64,000 nt of DNA from Ziziphus jujuba. Its lineage: Eukaryota; Streptophyta; Magnoliopsida; Rosales; Rhamnaceae. Positions 1-12,862 of the stretch are shown piece by piece. Below the pieces are notes generated by a model. It saw only the letters and a list, made by a program, of their open reading frames with translations, did no database searches and had not been told where the DNA came from. The translations under genes were made by a program, and so were the position numbers. The stretch lies in contig NC_083379.1 of assembly GCF_031755915.1 (NCBI RefSeq), forward strand, positions 43,904,001 through 43,968,000, given 5' to 3'. The stretch's first letter is position 1. Every line of letters starts with the position of its first letter.

Positions 1-2915
1 AATCCACCTTTACCAAGAATTCTCTCAAAGTTGTTTGTAATTTTTAGGACCTCAGAGTATGTAAATTGACGCTGTTTAGGTTCCAATGAAGTATTTTGGA
101 CAGTCGATCTTGCATCTAGTGTGACATCTGCTAACACCGCCATAGGTTTCATGATTATATTTGAGAAAGATAGAAAATTCTGTTCATTCCAAAATTTAAA
201 TTAGTGAGAGAGAAATATTACCATGTTGCTTTTTCCATGCTGGGGCCACGAAGATAGCTGCGGCACTTAACAGGACAAGCAGTGCACCAATTGATGATAC
301 CAGAGGAATGAGAATATTTTTCTTCTTTTTGCATGAAAACGATGCGCATAGACCTTGATTTTCTTCAACGCTAGCACATTAACAAAGTTGAAAATTTTTT
401 TTATTTTTTTTTTTGCCTTGAAAGTGATGTTTTGTAGTCTGTTAATTGTTATTATCGAATGAAGTAAAAAAGATTTTAAAATAGATTTTCACATATTTGC
501 ATGAAATATTAAACTTTCAAGTAATATGTCTTCTGTTCACAACTTTTTTTCCATCAGATAATGATAATTTAAGTACTGCTTTTCCTTTTGTTTAATTTGG
601 TAACTTTGGAAATTTGTACATGGTCTAAAGGAGCCATATAATTCCTTGACCAAGCAAAATTCTACATTTATATATAGTTCAAAATTTCTGTATTGATTAC
701 AGCAACATGCATGGGTCCATGGCTTTTGAAAAGATGCATACCTTAATGATAGAAAACCGTTCTTTGACCTTTCAATGAGTTCAGCTGGAACCGAACCTGT
801 GAGCATGTTCCCTTTCAAATTTCTGTCAACAAATTAATAAAAAAACTTTGAACTCCCTGCACTTTTAACTCTTAAAAATGAAAGTTGCGATACCAAATTC
901 TAAATCCAAACAGGCTTACAGGACGCTCAATTTCTGCAATCGATATAGAGATTCAGGAACTGATCCAATTAAGGTATTGTTTGATAAATCCCTGAGATGA
1001 GATGAGCAATTTACGTGAAGTTCCCTCTGATTTTGATAAGATAAAGGTTACCGAAATAGGACTCCCAATATTTCGAGTTTCAATACTTACAATGACTCTA
1101 ACATGGCGAGACTGGATATGTATGAAGTTATTTCACCAGTCAATCCACTTGATGACAAGTTCCTAAATTGCCATCTCAAAATGATTACATGAATAGCAGC
1201 TTATACAGAGCTGAATCAATAAATAATTGAAAACATGCCTCTATATATATATATATATATACACACACCTAATAACCAATATATATATATATATATAATT
1301 GGAAATTAAAGAATTTTAAACTTACAAGGATATGATTCTAGGGTTGTCAACATATTCGTGGTTGCAATTTACACCTGCCCACGAGTATTCTGTTGGTAAA
1401 CATGGATCTCCTTGCCAGTTTCTACTTACTCGATAAGTTGACTTTATGTTGTTGATGGCATCGACTAACGCATTCTCATCCAGTATTAACATTCAGTTAA
1501 ATAATCATGCACCATATATATATATATATATATGTATAAAGAGAAACATATATAAGTGCTCGGGAAAACATACCATCATTTTGGTCTGTTTCTGGTTGGG
1601 AGAAGAGCTCTATCACAGTATAGACCTCAAAGGCGTTAAGGATTGGTGGGAGAGTTGAGTTTGCCAACTGAACAAGTGAGAAATTATAACTCGATACTGG
1701 CGAAGCCCAGTTGCTGTGTAGGGTCCGTGACTTTAAGTAGGTAGGGAAAAAAGTTTTTGGATACCACAACTTCCCATTCAGAGTGACTTGGAATGCTCTG
1801 GACTGATTGGATTGGAGCTTTTGGAGTTCAGCAAAGTGCCAGTACACATAATATTTGGTTGTTAGGTCCGCGGGCTCCCAATAGAATTCCCAGGAAGCAC
1901 TACCACCCCTGGCCTTTAATGGCGCCGCGGAGGTACTCATCACAATAGATGGTACCTGGTAACTATCATATACGCTAGCGTTGTTGTCATCTACAGTATG
2001 TGAGGTTGTTACCGTGGTCCAGTCTTTCTGCGTATAGGGTGTCCAGAGGCGATCCAATAGGTCGTACGGATACCTTAATGATAACAATAATAAAGTAATT
2101 TAAGTTAAATTCATTGGCTTCAGGAATTTAAAATTATGTTAATTGAACTCTGAAAATGTGATTTTGTGATTACCTGTATGATTGATTGGCGGTTGAACCA
2201 ATATCGTAGCGATAGGCAAGTGCCAGTGACCCAGTTGAGGTAACATAAGTATTATTTTTAAGAGGCCTCAACTCTAATGCCGAAATGAAAGGTGTCCCAG
2301 AGTTTATGTTTATAAGACAGATTTGCAGATGGCTTTGCGAGGTAATATGTATGATTTCCCTCATGGTAATTAAATTTACTGAGCTGAAATTCACGGTAGC
2401 CCATTTATTAAGTCCCAAGTGCAGATCAAATTGGGGCAGCTTATTTAGGCCGTCATAATTGCCATACAGAAAAGTGGCTCTGATCAAATACTTGGCAGCT
2501 CTTCTAACCTTTAGTTTGTAACAGTTGCGGCTTCCCTGAGGGAAGCTTCTTACCAATCCTACATGCCGTGGTTGGTTTGCTTTATATGCTTGGAATATGC
2601 TCTTGCTTATGCCACTGCTAATGAAAGGTGCGTCTGAAATATAATCAATCTTTGTTGTTGGCTCTGAATACCGGGAGTCTTTTGGAAGCCCACAGTCTAA
2701 GCTAATGAAGCCTGAGATATACATCCAGCATAGAAAAACAACTTTAGGCTTTAGCCATGTGGTTATAAATAAACAAAAGAAATTGACCCATATCTAACAT
2801 ATGTATGGATATTTAGATAAGTAGTCATACCGGACTGGTCCTGTGCGTGAACAAGATGCACAAGAACAAAAACAAGAGGCAACATTGCATACACAAAATG
2901 TTTCAAAATCTTCAT
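1..2915 (-). CDS. Malectin-like LRR receptor-like kinase RLK1 (5' part; kinase domain continues past left edge)
   Basis: A plasma-membrane receptor kinase of LRR subfamily I (the At1g51xxx/IOS1/FRK1-like type). I read nine exons on the minus strand: 2831-2915, 2174-2711, 1574-2073, 1326-1464, 1091-1162, 920-991, 742-822, 222-370 and 1-127. All have GT-AG junctions in matching phase, giving about 587 visible residues without a stop. Exon 1 encodes a signal peptide (MKILKHFVYAM..., ending near HAQ). Exons 2-3 form the malectin-like domain (FISLDCG, YPYDLLDRLW). Exon 4 has the WQGDPC motif, the GDPC site that links malectin-like and LRR regions. Three short exons are LRRs. Exon 8 is a transmembrane segment (ILIPLVSSIGALLVLLSAA) followed by basic residues. 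Exon 9 starts the kinase (FTYSEVLKITNNFERILGKGG), which the window edge cuts at the glycine loop. It has a tandem, decayed paralogue at 9278-23780. Ligand and function are unknown. Intactness of the kinase cannot be judged. Confidence 0.93.
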
Positions 2916-4280
2916 CACCTTACTGCATGTCTTCCCTGCTGCTAATTAATCTGATGCATTTATAAGATGTAAGATTTTTCTCTTCGTGTCTAAATCATCT
3001 TCTAAAATATTTATATAGACATGACATGGTAGTATATATCACAGAATAGCTTAAAAAGGAAAAACTACTGTTCTTAATTTGCGTGTGAATTATTTTTTCT
3101 TTGTCGGCTCAAAGTCATTTTTAAGAGTTTACTAGAGAAATTTACAAATTAGCGAAATTGTCCAACTCAAATTGCAAGCAATCGGAGGAAGCTTCATGGC
3201 CAAGGAATATATAAAACTTTAAGGCTACAAGTATGATAGTGGCCCCGAAACTCCAAAGGGTAGAGGAACCGTAAGGGAGGAGAGGGAAAGAGACACGGAA
3301 ATAAAAAACTGGTCTCTCAAATCAAACTTTTTTTTATTTTTATACGTCTAATGTAGGTACGCATAATATGATTGGATTGAGATTGAAATTAGGATTATGA
3401 TTGAATAAGAGAAAAATTAATTTAATATTATATTTGGTGTCAGTTAGACAAAACTAGTTTTTTTTATATATAATTATTTTTAAAATGAATACTATATAAC
3501 TTATTAATTTTTGAATTAAACAAAATAACTTAAATTAGATAAGTTCAATGTTAAAACAAAACAAAAAAAAAAAAAGGTAAGTCTTTTATTTAATTATTTT
3601 TTAAAAGTTTATCTAATTAATTTATAAAATCATTAATCTAGATATCTACAAAGAGTAAAATAACTAAAGAAATAAAAATAAAAAAGCAAATTAAGAAAAG
3701 AAAAAGAAAAAGAAAGAAATTGAAAGATAAGAAGAAAAAAATGAAACAAGTGCTGATGCAATAAAAAAAAAGATTAAAATAAGAAGTAAAGAACAAAGTT
3801 TGGAAAAAAAAAGTACTAAAAAAAAGAAAGAAATAAAGGAAAAGGAAGATAATATAAAAAAGAACAAAGATAAAAATAAATAAATAAATAAATAATAACA
3901 GAAGAAATCGAAAGAGGAAAAGAAGAAAAAAGGTAAGTGATAAAAAGATAAAAATAAATAAAAAAACTGAATAAAAAAATAAAAAAAATAAAAAAAATCA
4001 TAAAATGTGGAATAACTTTTCTCCCACTGGATTAGTTATCCCACGTTAAAAAGATTATTTGGTGAATTTGAAATTTTTTTAATTTTGTCCGTTGTCCATA
4101 CCAAATTTATCTCAATTTTAATTATAATTCTACGTAACAAACAGTATCCAAAAAAAAAAAAGGATAAAATAAAGATTCTTTTTTTTTCGACAAAGGATAA
4201 AATAAAGATTAAAAAAATAATAAAGGACATGAGAAACCACATTCGTAAGTCAACGTCCCTGCGGACCGCTTTTAACATCT
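2916..4280. other. RLK1 upstream region and AT/purine-rich spacer
   Basis: No gene is supported here. The first 300 bases upstream of the RLK1 start should hold its promoter and 5' UTR, but no decisive motif is visible. From about 3540 to 4010 the plus strand is a long run of A-rich purine sequence. The small open frames there are low-complexity products (poly-Phe/Ile on the reverse strand) and are not genes. Confidence 0.6.
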
Positions 4281-4288
4281 TAGTAGAC

Positions 4289-4976
4289 TAGACCTGGCAA
4301 TTTGGATCATGACACGGCGACACGATTCGAAAACGACACGAAATAAATGGGTTTGAGTTTATTATATATGGGTTCGGGTCATAATCGAGTCAACCCGTTT
4401 AACATGATTATTAATCGTGTCATTTTCGGGTTGACCTGTTTAATTCGAAATTGATCCGTTACCACCCATTTATTAAACGTGTCAGTTTCAACCCGACACG
4501 ATTATATACCTATTACAACCCATTTAAATTTAATTTTAAATTAATATTTTATTACTAATATAATATTTAATAACTAAAAAATATTATAAATTAAAAATTT
4601 TATAAAAATAATTTTCTATTACTAATTTTTTAAAAACAAAAAATACATCTTTAATAAAACAAAAAGCATAAAAATAAAAATAAAATAAAAAAATTTTTCG
4701 GGTTAATAGGTTAATTTTCGGGTTAACGGGTTAATAGGTTAGTTTTCGGGTTAATAGGTCAATTTCAGGTTAACGGGTTAATAGGTCAACACGACCCGTT
4801 AAAATAATCGTGTTAAACGAGTCGTGTCGTGTTGACCTATTTATAAACAGGTCGGGTTAGTGTTTTAGGTACCTGACACGATTAATAAATGGATCGTGTT
4901 CGGGTTAGATATTTTTGACACGATTATTAAACGGGTTGACACAAACACGATCCACCAACCCGAATTGCCAGGTATA
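4289..4976. mobile_element. Non-autonomous hAT-like element with 8-bp target duplication
   Basis: The ends are inverted repeats: TAGACCTGGCAATTTGG at the left and the complement of TATACCTGGCAATTCGG at the right (15 of 17 match). The exact octamer TAGTAGAC flanks both sides, at 4281-4288 and 4977-4984. Eight-base duplications are the signature of the hAT superfamily. The 688-bp body has no coding capacity and is built from many short repeats of the type GGGTTAACGGGTTAATAGG and ACACGATTAATAA, in both orientations. It depends on a transposase supplied elsewhere. Confidence 0.85.
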
Positions 4977-4984
4977 TAGTAGAC

Positions 4985-7900
4985 GAACCCGTGTTACCGT
5001 GTATTTGGGATTATTTTCCGAGCGCAGGGCTTCGTGGTCCCTCCAAAAATGGGACCAAACATGGACATGGGACTGTTTTAATTCTGTCCGGTACTTTCTA
5101 CCAAACGCACAAAGATAAAACCTGTCTCTCAAATCAAAACCCTTTTTTTTTTTTTTATGAAAAAGAAAGACAAATGAAAACTTAACAGCGCCAAGTCAGT
5201 GGCACTTGGCGGAGAAAATTTTACAAGCAACTTTTTTCTCCTTTTGGCGTGTCTTTTGTTTATTTATTAAAATGAAGTCGTTTTAGAATTGAGACAGGTT
5301 AGTCGCGTGGTAGAAGTCTTCGACAGTGTGTTCGGCGGCCGCACTGTACAAATTACAGCAAAGTCAGTTAGGCTGACTATCATGTTTCTCCAAGCACCTT
5401 CAACCAACCCTGGCCCACCACAATTTTGTACAAAATCCAGTACTACCCCATCCCAGGGAGACGTGGGTTCAAGCTGGGACAAAGTTGATGGCTCCTATTT
5501 TTCACCCTTCTTTTTATCTTTTTTTAAAAAAAAAAAAAAAAAAACTGAATTTTTGTTTTTTCTAGTAGCGAGTGGGGCGTTGGGTTTTAGTTTCCTTTTC
5601 TACTTCTTCTACTTCTTCTTCTCTTTATTATTATTATTATTATTATTTTCAAAAGCTGATCTTTTTTTTTTTTGGGTCATTTTCTTTGTTTTATTTTATA
5701 TTTGTCTTTTTACTTTTTAAAATTTTTTTCTTGCTTAATATAATAAGTTCCATGCAATAACTAAAATTTTTTTATTCAAATATGTTGATTTTTTTAATGT
5801 TAAATTGTCTATAATTATTTAATAATTAATATTATTTAACCTTAGATATTATAAATACTACATGAATGACATTAAAACAACTTTAACAATAATAATAAAG
5901 AATCAATTTAATATATTTTGAACAATCAATTATTTTTTAAAAATTAGGTTAATGATGATAAAATATCAATTTTTTTATATAAGAAAATTATATGAACATT
6001 AATGAAAATTAATTTTATTTTGTCAAAATTAATTTTTTTATAAAAATTTATAGTATAATATAATTATGCACCAAATAATATACAATATTAATACAGTACA
6101 ACATAATATATGATAATACAGTTTAATTAAGCACAACAAAATTAATATAATATAATCCTACATATCAAACGTACTGTGAAAGTCTTCAACACCTGTGGGA
6201 ACTTTGGTGTTTATACGTAGTCCCAATGCTCACACTTTTTGTTAGCCATGCATACATTAAAAAACAACATAGCATTAAAATTTTATTTACCAAAAAACAA
6301 AAATCAAAGTTTTGGATGAAAAAAGAAAAACAAAAAGCATTTTAGATGCTTTTCTTTCTTTTTTTTCTAAAAAAAAAAAAAATGGAGTATAACTGTCTAT
6401 AGATAATGTTGTATAACCGTCTATAGATAATGTCGTGCAACAACATATTCATAAGTAAATATTCAATAAATATTTTTTACGGTTTGAATGTTTTATTTTA
6501 ATGTCATATGATGTTATGTGATATTTTAAGTTATTGAGTTTTTACATAGGTATATGATTAATAGAGTTCTACGGGATGATGTGGTTTACTGTTTTACCCA
6601 AGCTTTTCTCGCTTTTAACACAAGTCTCTGTTTATTAAATTGTTATGATTTGAGTAAAATTTTAAACATTTCAAATTTTCTATTTCCATCGAAATTACTT
6701 TAAAATTTTTATTTTTTGAAGAGGATTGAAAAGAAATTTAGATTCCAAATAAAAACGGATAGAATTTTCATAAACCTATTGAAATTTTTGAAATTTTACC
6801 GAAACTTCCATGGAGATTTTTATTAAAATATCACATCAAATCCTTAATAATTTGGTTTAAAAACCTATAGTATTCATTAAAATTTCAAAAATTTTCATGT
6901 AAATTTTTAAAATTCCATGAAAATTTTCAAAATATCTATGATATTTTTAAAAAAATTTTATATAAAAAATTCATAATATTATTGATGTTTAGTAAATTAT
7001 TTTACTAAATTAACTTTAGTAATTTTTTATCTTTTAAATATTTAATAATATAAATAAAACAGAATGAACTAAGTTGAATAACCTTGATAGGTTCTATTTA
7101 TTGATAAAGTATAAATATATTTACTATACATTTTGTATAAGATAGACTCATTAGAATCTTATAATTACAAGTCAATAGTTGATTATATAAGAATGAAAAA
7201 TAATAATATAAAATAATAATATGGAACTATAATATTATGTAAAATTGATATTTATGATATTTAAATTAATAAACAATTTTTATCAAATATATAATTTTTT
7301 TGATATATTTTTATTAATAATAATTTATTTAAAATCATTACTGCTTAATATAAATTAAATTGATTAAGAGAAATATAATATCTATTCAATATTTTTGTAA
7401 TTTTTATAATTATTTTGATAATTGATTAATTAAATAAGTTAATTTTAAAATTTTAATAAATTTTTTTTTTAAATTAATTTTTTTATTTGTTATTAATTTT
7501 TATCGATAATCGATATTTTTCTATATTTCTATAGAAATTTTTTATACTTTTCGCTAAATTCTAAACCTTGACTCGGCAAACTTTTGCTATTTCTCTTTTT
7601 TTCTTTCTTTCTTTTTATATTAGCTTTTCCTTAGTCAATACTTTCACCAACTAGACGGTTAATGAAACTTTGGAGAATAAACTTCGATAGAAAAAGTAAT
7701 GGTGTGAAAAGGGGGGACAAATATTTCCACCACGTCTAATACGTACGAAAGACAAGGTCATCAAGTGTTCCTGTCACATAACAAATAGCACCAGCTACAC
7801 GGGTAATGAAACTCTGAAAAATAAACTTTGATGGAAGAAGTAATGGCGTGGAAAGTGGGGGCCAAATATTTTCATTACATGTAATACGTACGAAAGACAA

Positions 7901-9277
7901 GGTCATCAAGTGCTTCTGTTGCATGGCAAATAGCTAGCACGTACTACATGATATTTATCAAGGAGGAAAGAGTGAAGGCATGCACAGGCACGTACATATA
8001 TGATATCAATGTCTGGTAGCCTAAGGTCAAGCCCACAATTAGGCGCATTGTATGCCTAAGTCCTTGCCGCTATAAAACATAGTAAAATGCGACTTCTGTC
8101 GTCTCATGACACACTGACGGGAACTGCGACCATCCGTTGACCATTTGACTTTTTGTCCACAACGTGTTTGAGTGGTGCTGATTTGTTGAATTCGTGCCAC
8201 GTCTAGATCTTGTTGGAGTATATCAAACAACAATAATAATCTCTTTCAATAATATGACTGTTTATTACCCTGAAAAAGCTACAGACTCATACGTCTAGGT
8301 ACTTGTTGAAATATATTTCGTCCCAATGAGCCCACCGCCCAGCCTATATATATATTTATATATTGTTATACGTACCCATATAAGTTACCATATTTTTATT
8401 AACTTGTATTGGGTTTCATTCATCCAATTTTATTTTATATTATTTTTTCAGCACATAATTTGCTGTATCAATTGGTAAATAACATTCTTCTATGTAGCAT
8501 TGCTTTAAAAACTTATGTACAGTTCAGATAAATTTTGCATTTTTCTATATTTATAGTTTTTAACTTTTAAAAAAATTACAAAATAAACCGACTTCGGGAA
8601 GCCCAATTAAATTTCAAGACTCCCAAACCAAAAGAGGCGAAAGCCCAATCAGACCATCTAAAATCACAAACAAGAACAAAAACAGGCCAAAGCCCATTAT
8701 TAAACCCCTTTCCCCAAAGTATTTAAAATACCGAAAGAAGGTCAAAAGTTAGTACTATTGTTTATAAAATAAAATAGACAACTTACCCATATAAGAATTA
8801 AATAAATAAATATTTAAATTGGTTGTATAACTAATTAAAATTTAACATAAAAAATAGAACAATTTATGATGATACGGATTAGTAGAGTCCATAATATTGA
8901 ATTTCGATTATATCTATGGGCTTGGTAGGCTTGGTTCGCAGCCCACCCATGATGCCATTTAAGTTATTAGTTATTTTTTATACTTACAAAATAATTACTA
9001 CCACATGCCAAAGTAAACCACAACAAAGTCATCTGGCACATATATTGTTGAAGCTTGAGATATCACTCTGAAAAAGTTCCTGATATCATCTCTCTATCTG
9101 CAGATACAAAAGATGTTGATATATAAACATGGTGAATTATTTCACATGAACACAAATTGTAACAACATTTTCTATCTTCACCAAACTAGCTACAAGATAA
9201 TTCAAGCCACAGAAAAAGAAACAATTAACAAAACCAAAAAGAAACTCAATTGCAAATTTGATGTTCGGGACGAACTG
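4985..9277. other. AT-rich intergenic spacer between RLK1 and RLK2
   Basis: No gene is supported. The stretch at 5190-5480 is less AT-rich but shows no coherent reading frame. 5760-7560 is very AT-rich. It also contains a 144-bp tandem duplication near 7651-7935. An open frame at 8039-8233 has no recognisable domain, and I do not call it. TGGGCT-like motifs at 8600-8700 could belong to a lost promoter. Confidence 0.6.
7651..7935. repeat. 144-bp tandem duplication, two diverged copies
   Basis: The sequence from about 7651 to 7792 recurs at about 7795-7935 with roughly 10-15% differences. Anchor words such as TAATGAAACT (7660 and 7804) and CGTACGAAAGACAAGGTC keep a spacing near 144 bases. It is non-coding in both copies and there is no sign of a larger array. 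Confidence 0.8.
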
Positions 9278-11521
9278 CTATCTTGGTAAGGGCTTGATCA
9301 GTTCGATAGACGATTGTATGGCGAACATCTCAAGTGAATTAGCTGCTGAACCAGTCAAAAGGATGGAGTTCTTTTGAATTCGAGCCAACTCTATAGCTAC
9401 ACAATCTTTTAGTTCAATCACCACCATATTCGTGTTTGGTCTTTCGGTGGACGTGGAAGATAAGCAAGCCATTGCTAATTCAACAGCTTTCCAAACAGAA
9501 TTAACTTCGAAATCGCCCTCTAACCATGGATCAACGACACTTCTAATATCCCCATCGGCAAGCACATTACTAACCCATTGGCTTATGTGAGTCCTCTCCT
9601 CGCTTCTACTTATGGCAGGTCGGCTTGTGATTATCTCTAACAAAACTACTCCAAAACTCTAAACATCACTTTTCTCATTTAGCCTATTTGTTATGGAGTA
9701 CCTGCAATTCAAACCATGACCATTTTCTCCTTTTTTTTTTTTTTTTTCTAATACTTAATTTGTCGACATTAGACTGGAATTCACTTAAATCTATTTCTTC
9801 TTCCTTAATTATACCTAGATTTTAATTTTTAATCTTTGTCATCATAGTTTGTATTGATTGGTTCCATAATATAGCCATTGATAAATGGTATATAAACTTT
9901 TATTTTGAAAGGCACGGAAAAGTAATCAATTAAGACACAAACTTACTCGGGGTCAACGTAACCAGGGGTACCAACAATATGGGTAGACACATGGGTGCCA
10001 CCATCAGTTGGGAAAATTCTGGATAGCCCAAAATCAGATTAGTTTGGCTCGAAAATTCTCAGCTAATAATATATTAGCGGTCTTCACGTCCCTGTGGACT
10101 ATAGATGGCTTACAGCCATTGTGCAAATACTCCAATCCTGCGTTCCACAACCCACATATGACTTATTACACAGAGGAGAAACAAATTAAATTGCAACTCA
10201 CAGAAACAAAAAGAACAAAAAACCAAAAACAAAATCAACTAAATTTATTGCAAACCTTGTGCCGCATCCGACGCTATTTGAAGTCTTCCTTGCCAACTTA
10301 ACACTTTTTCTCTTCCATCTTCTAAACAAATTGATTGATAAGTATAACATATTTAATATTCTCTGTATTAGAATTCTATAAATGCAATGGAACTTTAAAA
10401 ACTTTAATCATATTATAAGAAAAGTAGCTTTAGAAACCTGCAGAAAGTAATGACTCAAGGTTTCCATTGGCCATGTACTCATAGATTAGTGCCATGTTGG
10501 TTCCTTCATTGCAGTAGCCAACAAGGCTTGTCAAGTTTCCGTGATAAACTCTCATTAGAAGGTTAACCTGTTTTATTGGACATATATAAACTCTTACTAA
10601 TTAATATTAATATGTAAATGCTATAAATAAACTATAGAACAAGTTTTAAGTCGATATATTATGCATGACGTATGACAGGCCTCTGCTTGAAAATGATGAT
10701 ACCCCCGAACTGATGAAGAGGAAAGCATCTTCACAGCTACTTCAGTGCCTTCTATGAGGCCATAGTAAGCTGTTCCAAATCCACCTTTACCAAGAGTTCT
10801 CTCAAATTGTTTGTAATTCTTAGGACCTTAGAGTATGTAAATTGACGTCTTTTAGGCTCCAATGAAGTATTTTTGATTTGGACAGTCGATGGCACACCGA
10901 CTGTTACATCTGCCAATAGCACCATGGGTTTCACAATTATATTATGAGAAAATTAGTTCTGTCCATTCCAAGGCTTAAATGAGAAAAGAGGTTACCGCAT
11001 TACTTTTTTCGTTTTAGGACAACCAAGATAGCTGCAGCATTTAACAGGACCACTAGAGCTCCAACTGATGATACTATTGGAACAAGAATATTCTTCTTTC
11101 TTTTGCATGAAAATGATGCGCAAAGATCATGATTTTCTCCTACGCTTCAACATTAACAAAGGTTTGGAATCACTTTTGGTAAGGTTATAATTTTCCTTGA
11201 AAGTGCTAGATATGTAGTTTGTTATAATATATAATCAAAGTAAAATGGATGATACTCATATTTTAACGAAATACTAAATTTTCAAGTATTTTGTCCATAA
11301 TTTTTTCCCGCCATGCAAATAATCATAATTAGATGCTCTGTAATTAATTTCTCTTTTTTTTTGGCTTACTAAATTTAGAGCTCTGTAAATATAGTCTAAA
11401 TGGGCCATATGATCTGACCAATCAAATTTTGTACTTAAAGATAAGTTCAAAATTTCTGTATTCAAGACAGTAACATAGGTCCACGGTTTTTGACAAGACA
11501 CATACCTTAGTGATAGAGAAC
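9278..11521 (-). pseudogene. RLK2 pseudogene, 3' half (transmembrane segment and kinase domain)
   Basis: Decayed kinase half of a receptor kinase closely related to RLK1. Readable exons (minus strand) are about 11020-11150 (transmembrane, ILVPIVSSVGALVVLLNAA), about 10680-10900 (FTYSKVL, glycine loop [15 protein letters not shown] lysine), 10438-10567 ([16 protein letters not shown]), 10256-10321 (LSWQGRLQIASDAAQ), 9947-10137 ([31 protein letters not shown]) and 9278-9702 (NEKSDV, SFGVVLLEIITSRP, C-terminus). Lesions seen: a one-base loss relative to RLK1 near 10807 just before the glycine loop; one extra base at about 10036-10043 that breaks the frame at the DFG motif; and a stop (TAG) at about 9661 where the conserved Tyr of DVYSFG is expected. 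The Copia element at 11522 removes it from its own 5' half, at 21720-23780. It cannot make a full receptor. Confidence 0.9.
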
Positions 11522-11789
11522 TGTAGGATTTTTAGAACAAAAAATATAGCAAAAACAAAAAAGAAAGAAAAAGAAGTTTAAACTGATCGTTCATTTTTTG
11601 ACAGAACATATAAACACAAGTTTAAACCCACCTAATTTTGACCTACTACTGCAGTAATCATATTGCCAAAAAGACAAGCCATATTTTGGATACCTAATAT
11701 AACAGTGTTTTTACCAAAAAGCTGAAAGTACTGTAACTAATCATCACAAAGCAACTTATGACAGCAACAAAAGTGACATTACACTAACA
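11522..11789 (-). repeat. Copia 3' LTR
   Basis: On the plus strand it runs from TGTAGGATTTTTAGAAC to GACATTACACTAACA. It aligns along its length with 21430-21719, apart from a gap of about 15-20 bases near 11590 and scattered substitutions. The visible divergence between the LTRs means the insertion is not recent. Confidence 0.93.
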
Positions 11790-12857
11790 CTCCTCCTTGG
11801 CACTTTTGCTGGAAACACTAAATTATTTCTTAATGTTTCAAACCTGTTTCTTGGCAAAAATTTTGTCAAAATATTAGCAAGCTGGACCTCAGAATTACAA
11901 TGAACCAGCTTCACTTCATCATTTCTTTCAGCTTCTCTCACAGCATGATATTTGACTGGAATATGTTTTGTTCTTCGATGTTGACCTGGATTTTCAGCAA
12001 TGGAAATTGCAGACTTATAATGGTAGCTTCTTCTTGCCTCTCATTTAAATCAACAAGCAACTTCCTTAGCCATAAAGCTTGATTTGAAGCAGTTGCAGCA
12101 GCAATATATTCAGCTTCAACTGTGGATTAAGCAACTGAACTTTGTTTTTGTGAGCTCCATGAAAATGGACCTGAACCAAGAGAAAATAAGTACCTTGAAG
12201 TACTTTTTGAATCTTCCATGCTGCCAGCTCCAGCCCATCAACTTGCCTTCGTCTTGCTTCAAAAACTAAACACCATAGTCTATGGTGCCTCTAATGTACC
12301 TTAGCACTCTTTTAGCTGCAGAATAATGCATATGTGATGGAGCATGCATAAATCTAGAAAGCAAACTCACAGAAAACATAATGTCAGGTCTCGAAGCACA
12401 TAAATACAGCAAACTTCCAATAAGGCTTCTATAGGCTGAAACTTCAATCTTGGCAGCACAATCTTCGAGTTCAAATTTTTGATTATAAACCATTGGAGAG
12501 TCAACTGGATTACACTTCTCCATGTCAAATTTTTTGAGTAGTTCCATAGCATACTTCTTTTGGGATAAGAAAATGCCATGACTAAATTGATATATCTCCA
12601 TGACAAGAAAGTAGTTCATCACTCCTAAATCTGACATTTCAAACACCTTTTGCATTTTAAATTTCAACTCCAACACACTTTGTGAATCTCCTCCTATAGC
12701 AAACAAGTCATCAACATATAGAGAAATGATCAATTTTTTATCATTTGAACCTGACTTCACATACAAAGTAGGCTCATTCTCACTCCTTTTAAATCCCTTT
12801 CCAACAATGTGTGAGTCAATTTTGCTATACCAAGCTCTAGGAGCTTGTTTCAAGCCA
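11756..12857 (-). pseudogene. Copia reverse transcriptase (C-terminal part) and RNase H, broken
   Basis: Begins at LYGLKQAPRAWYSKID and continues through the catalytic YVDD motif (SLYVDDLFAIGG) and the RT-RNase H connection (AYRSLIGSLLYLCASRPDI, AAKRVLRYIRGT). A TAG stop follows at about 12266. RNase H is then readable only in shifted frames and reappears as VKLVHCNSEVQLANILTKF and PRNRFETLRNNL near 11820-11920, next to the 3' LTR. The N-terminal RT part lies at 19247-19866, on the far side of inserted element A. Confidence 0.9.
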
Positions 12858-12862
12858 TAAAG

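Noticed and set aside
3816..4001. 61-residue Phe/Ile-rich open frame on the minus strand
   Set aside because: It is the translation of an A-rich low-complexity tract, not a membrane protein.
5267..5760. Open frames on both strands near 5267-5760
   Set aside because: They overlap each other and run into poly-T and TTA repeats; no domain, no splice context.
8039..8233. 64-residue open frame on the minus strand
   Set aside because: No recognisable motif, no supporting exons nearby; could be a degenerate transposon piece, but nothing decides it.
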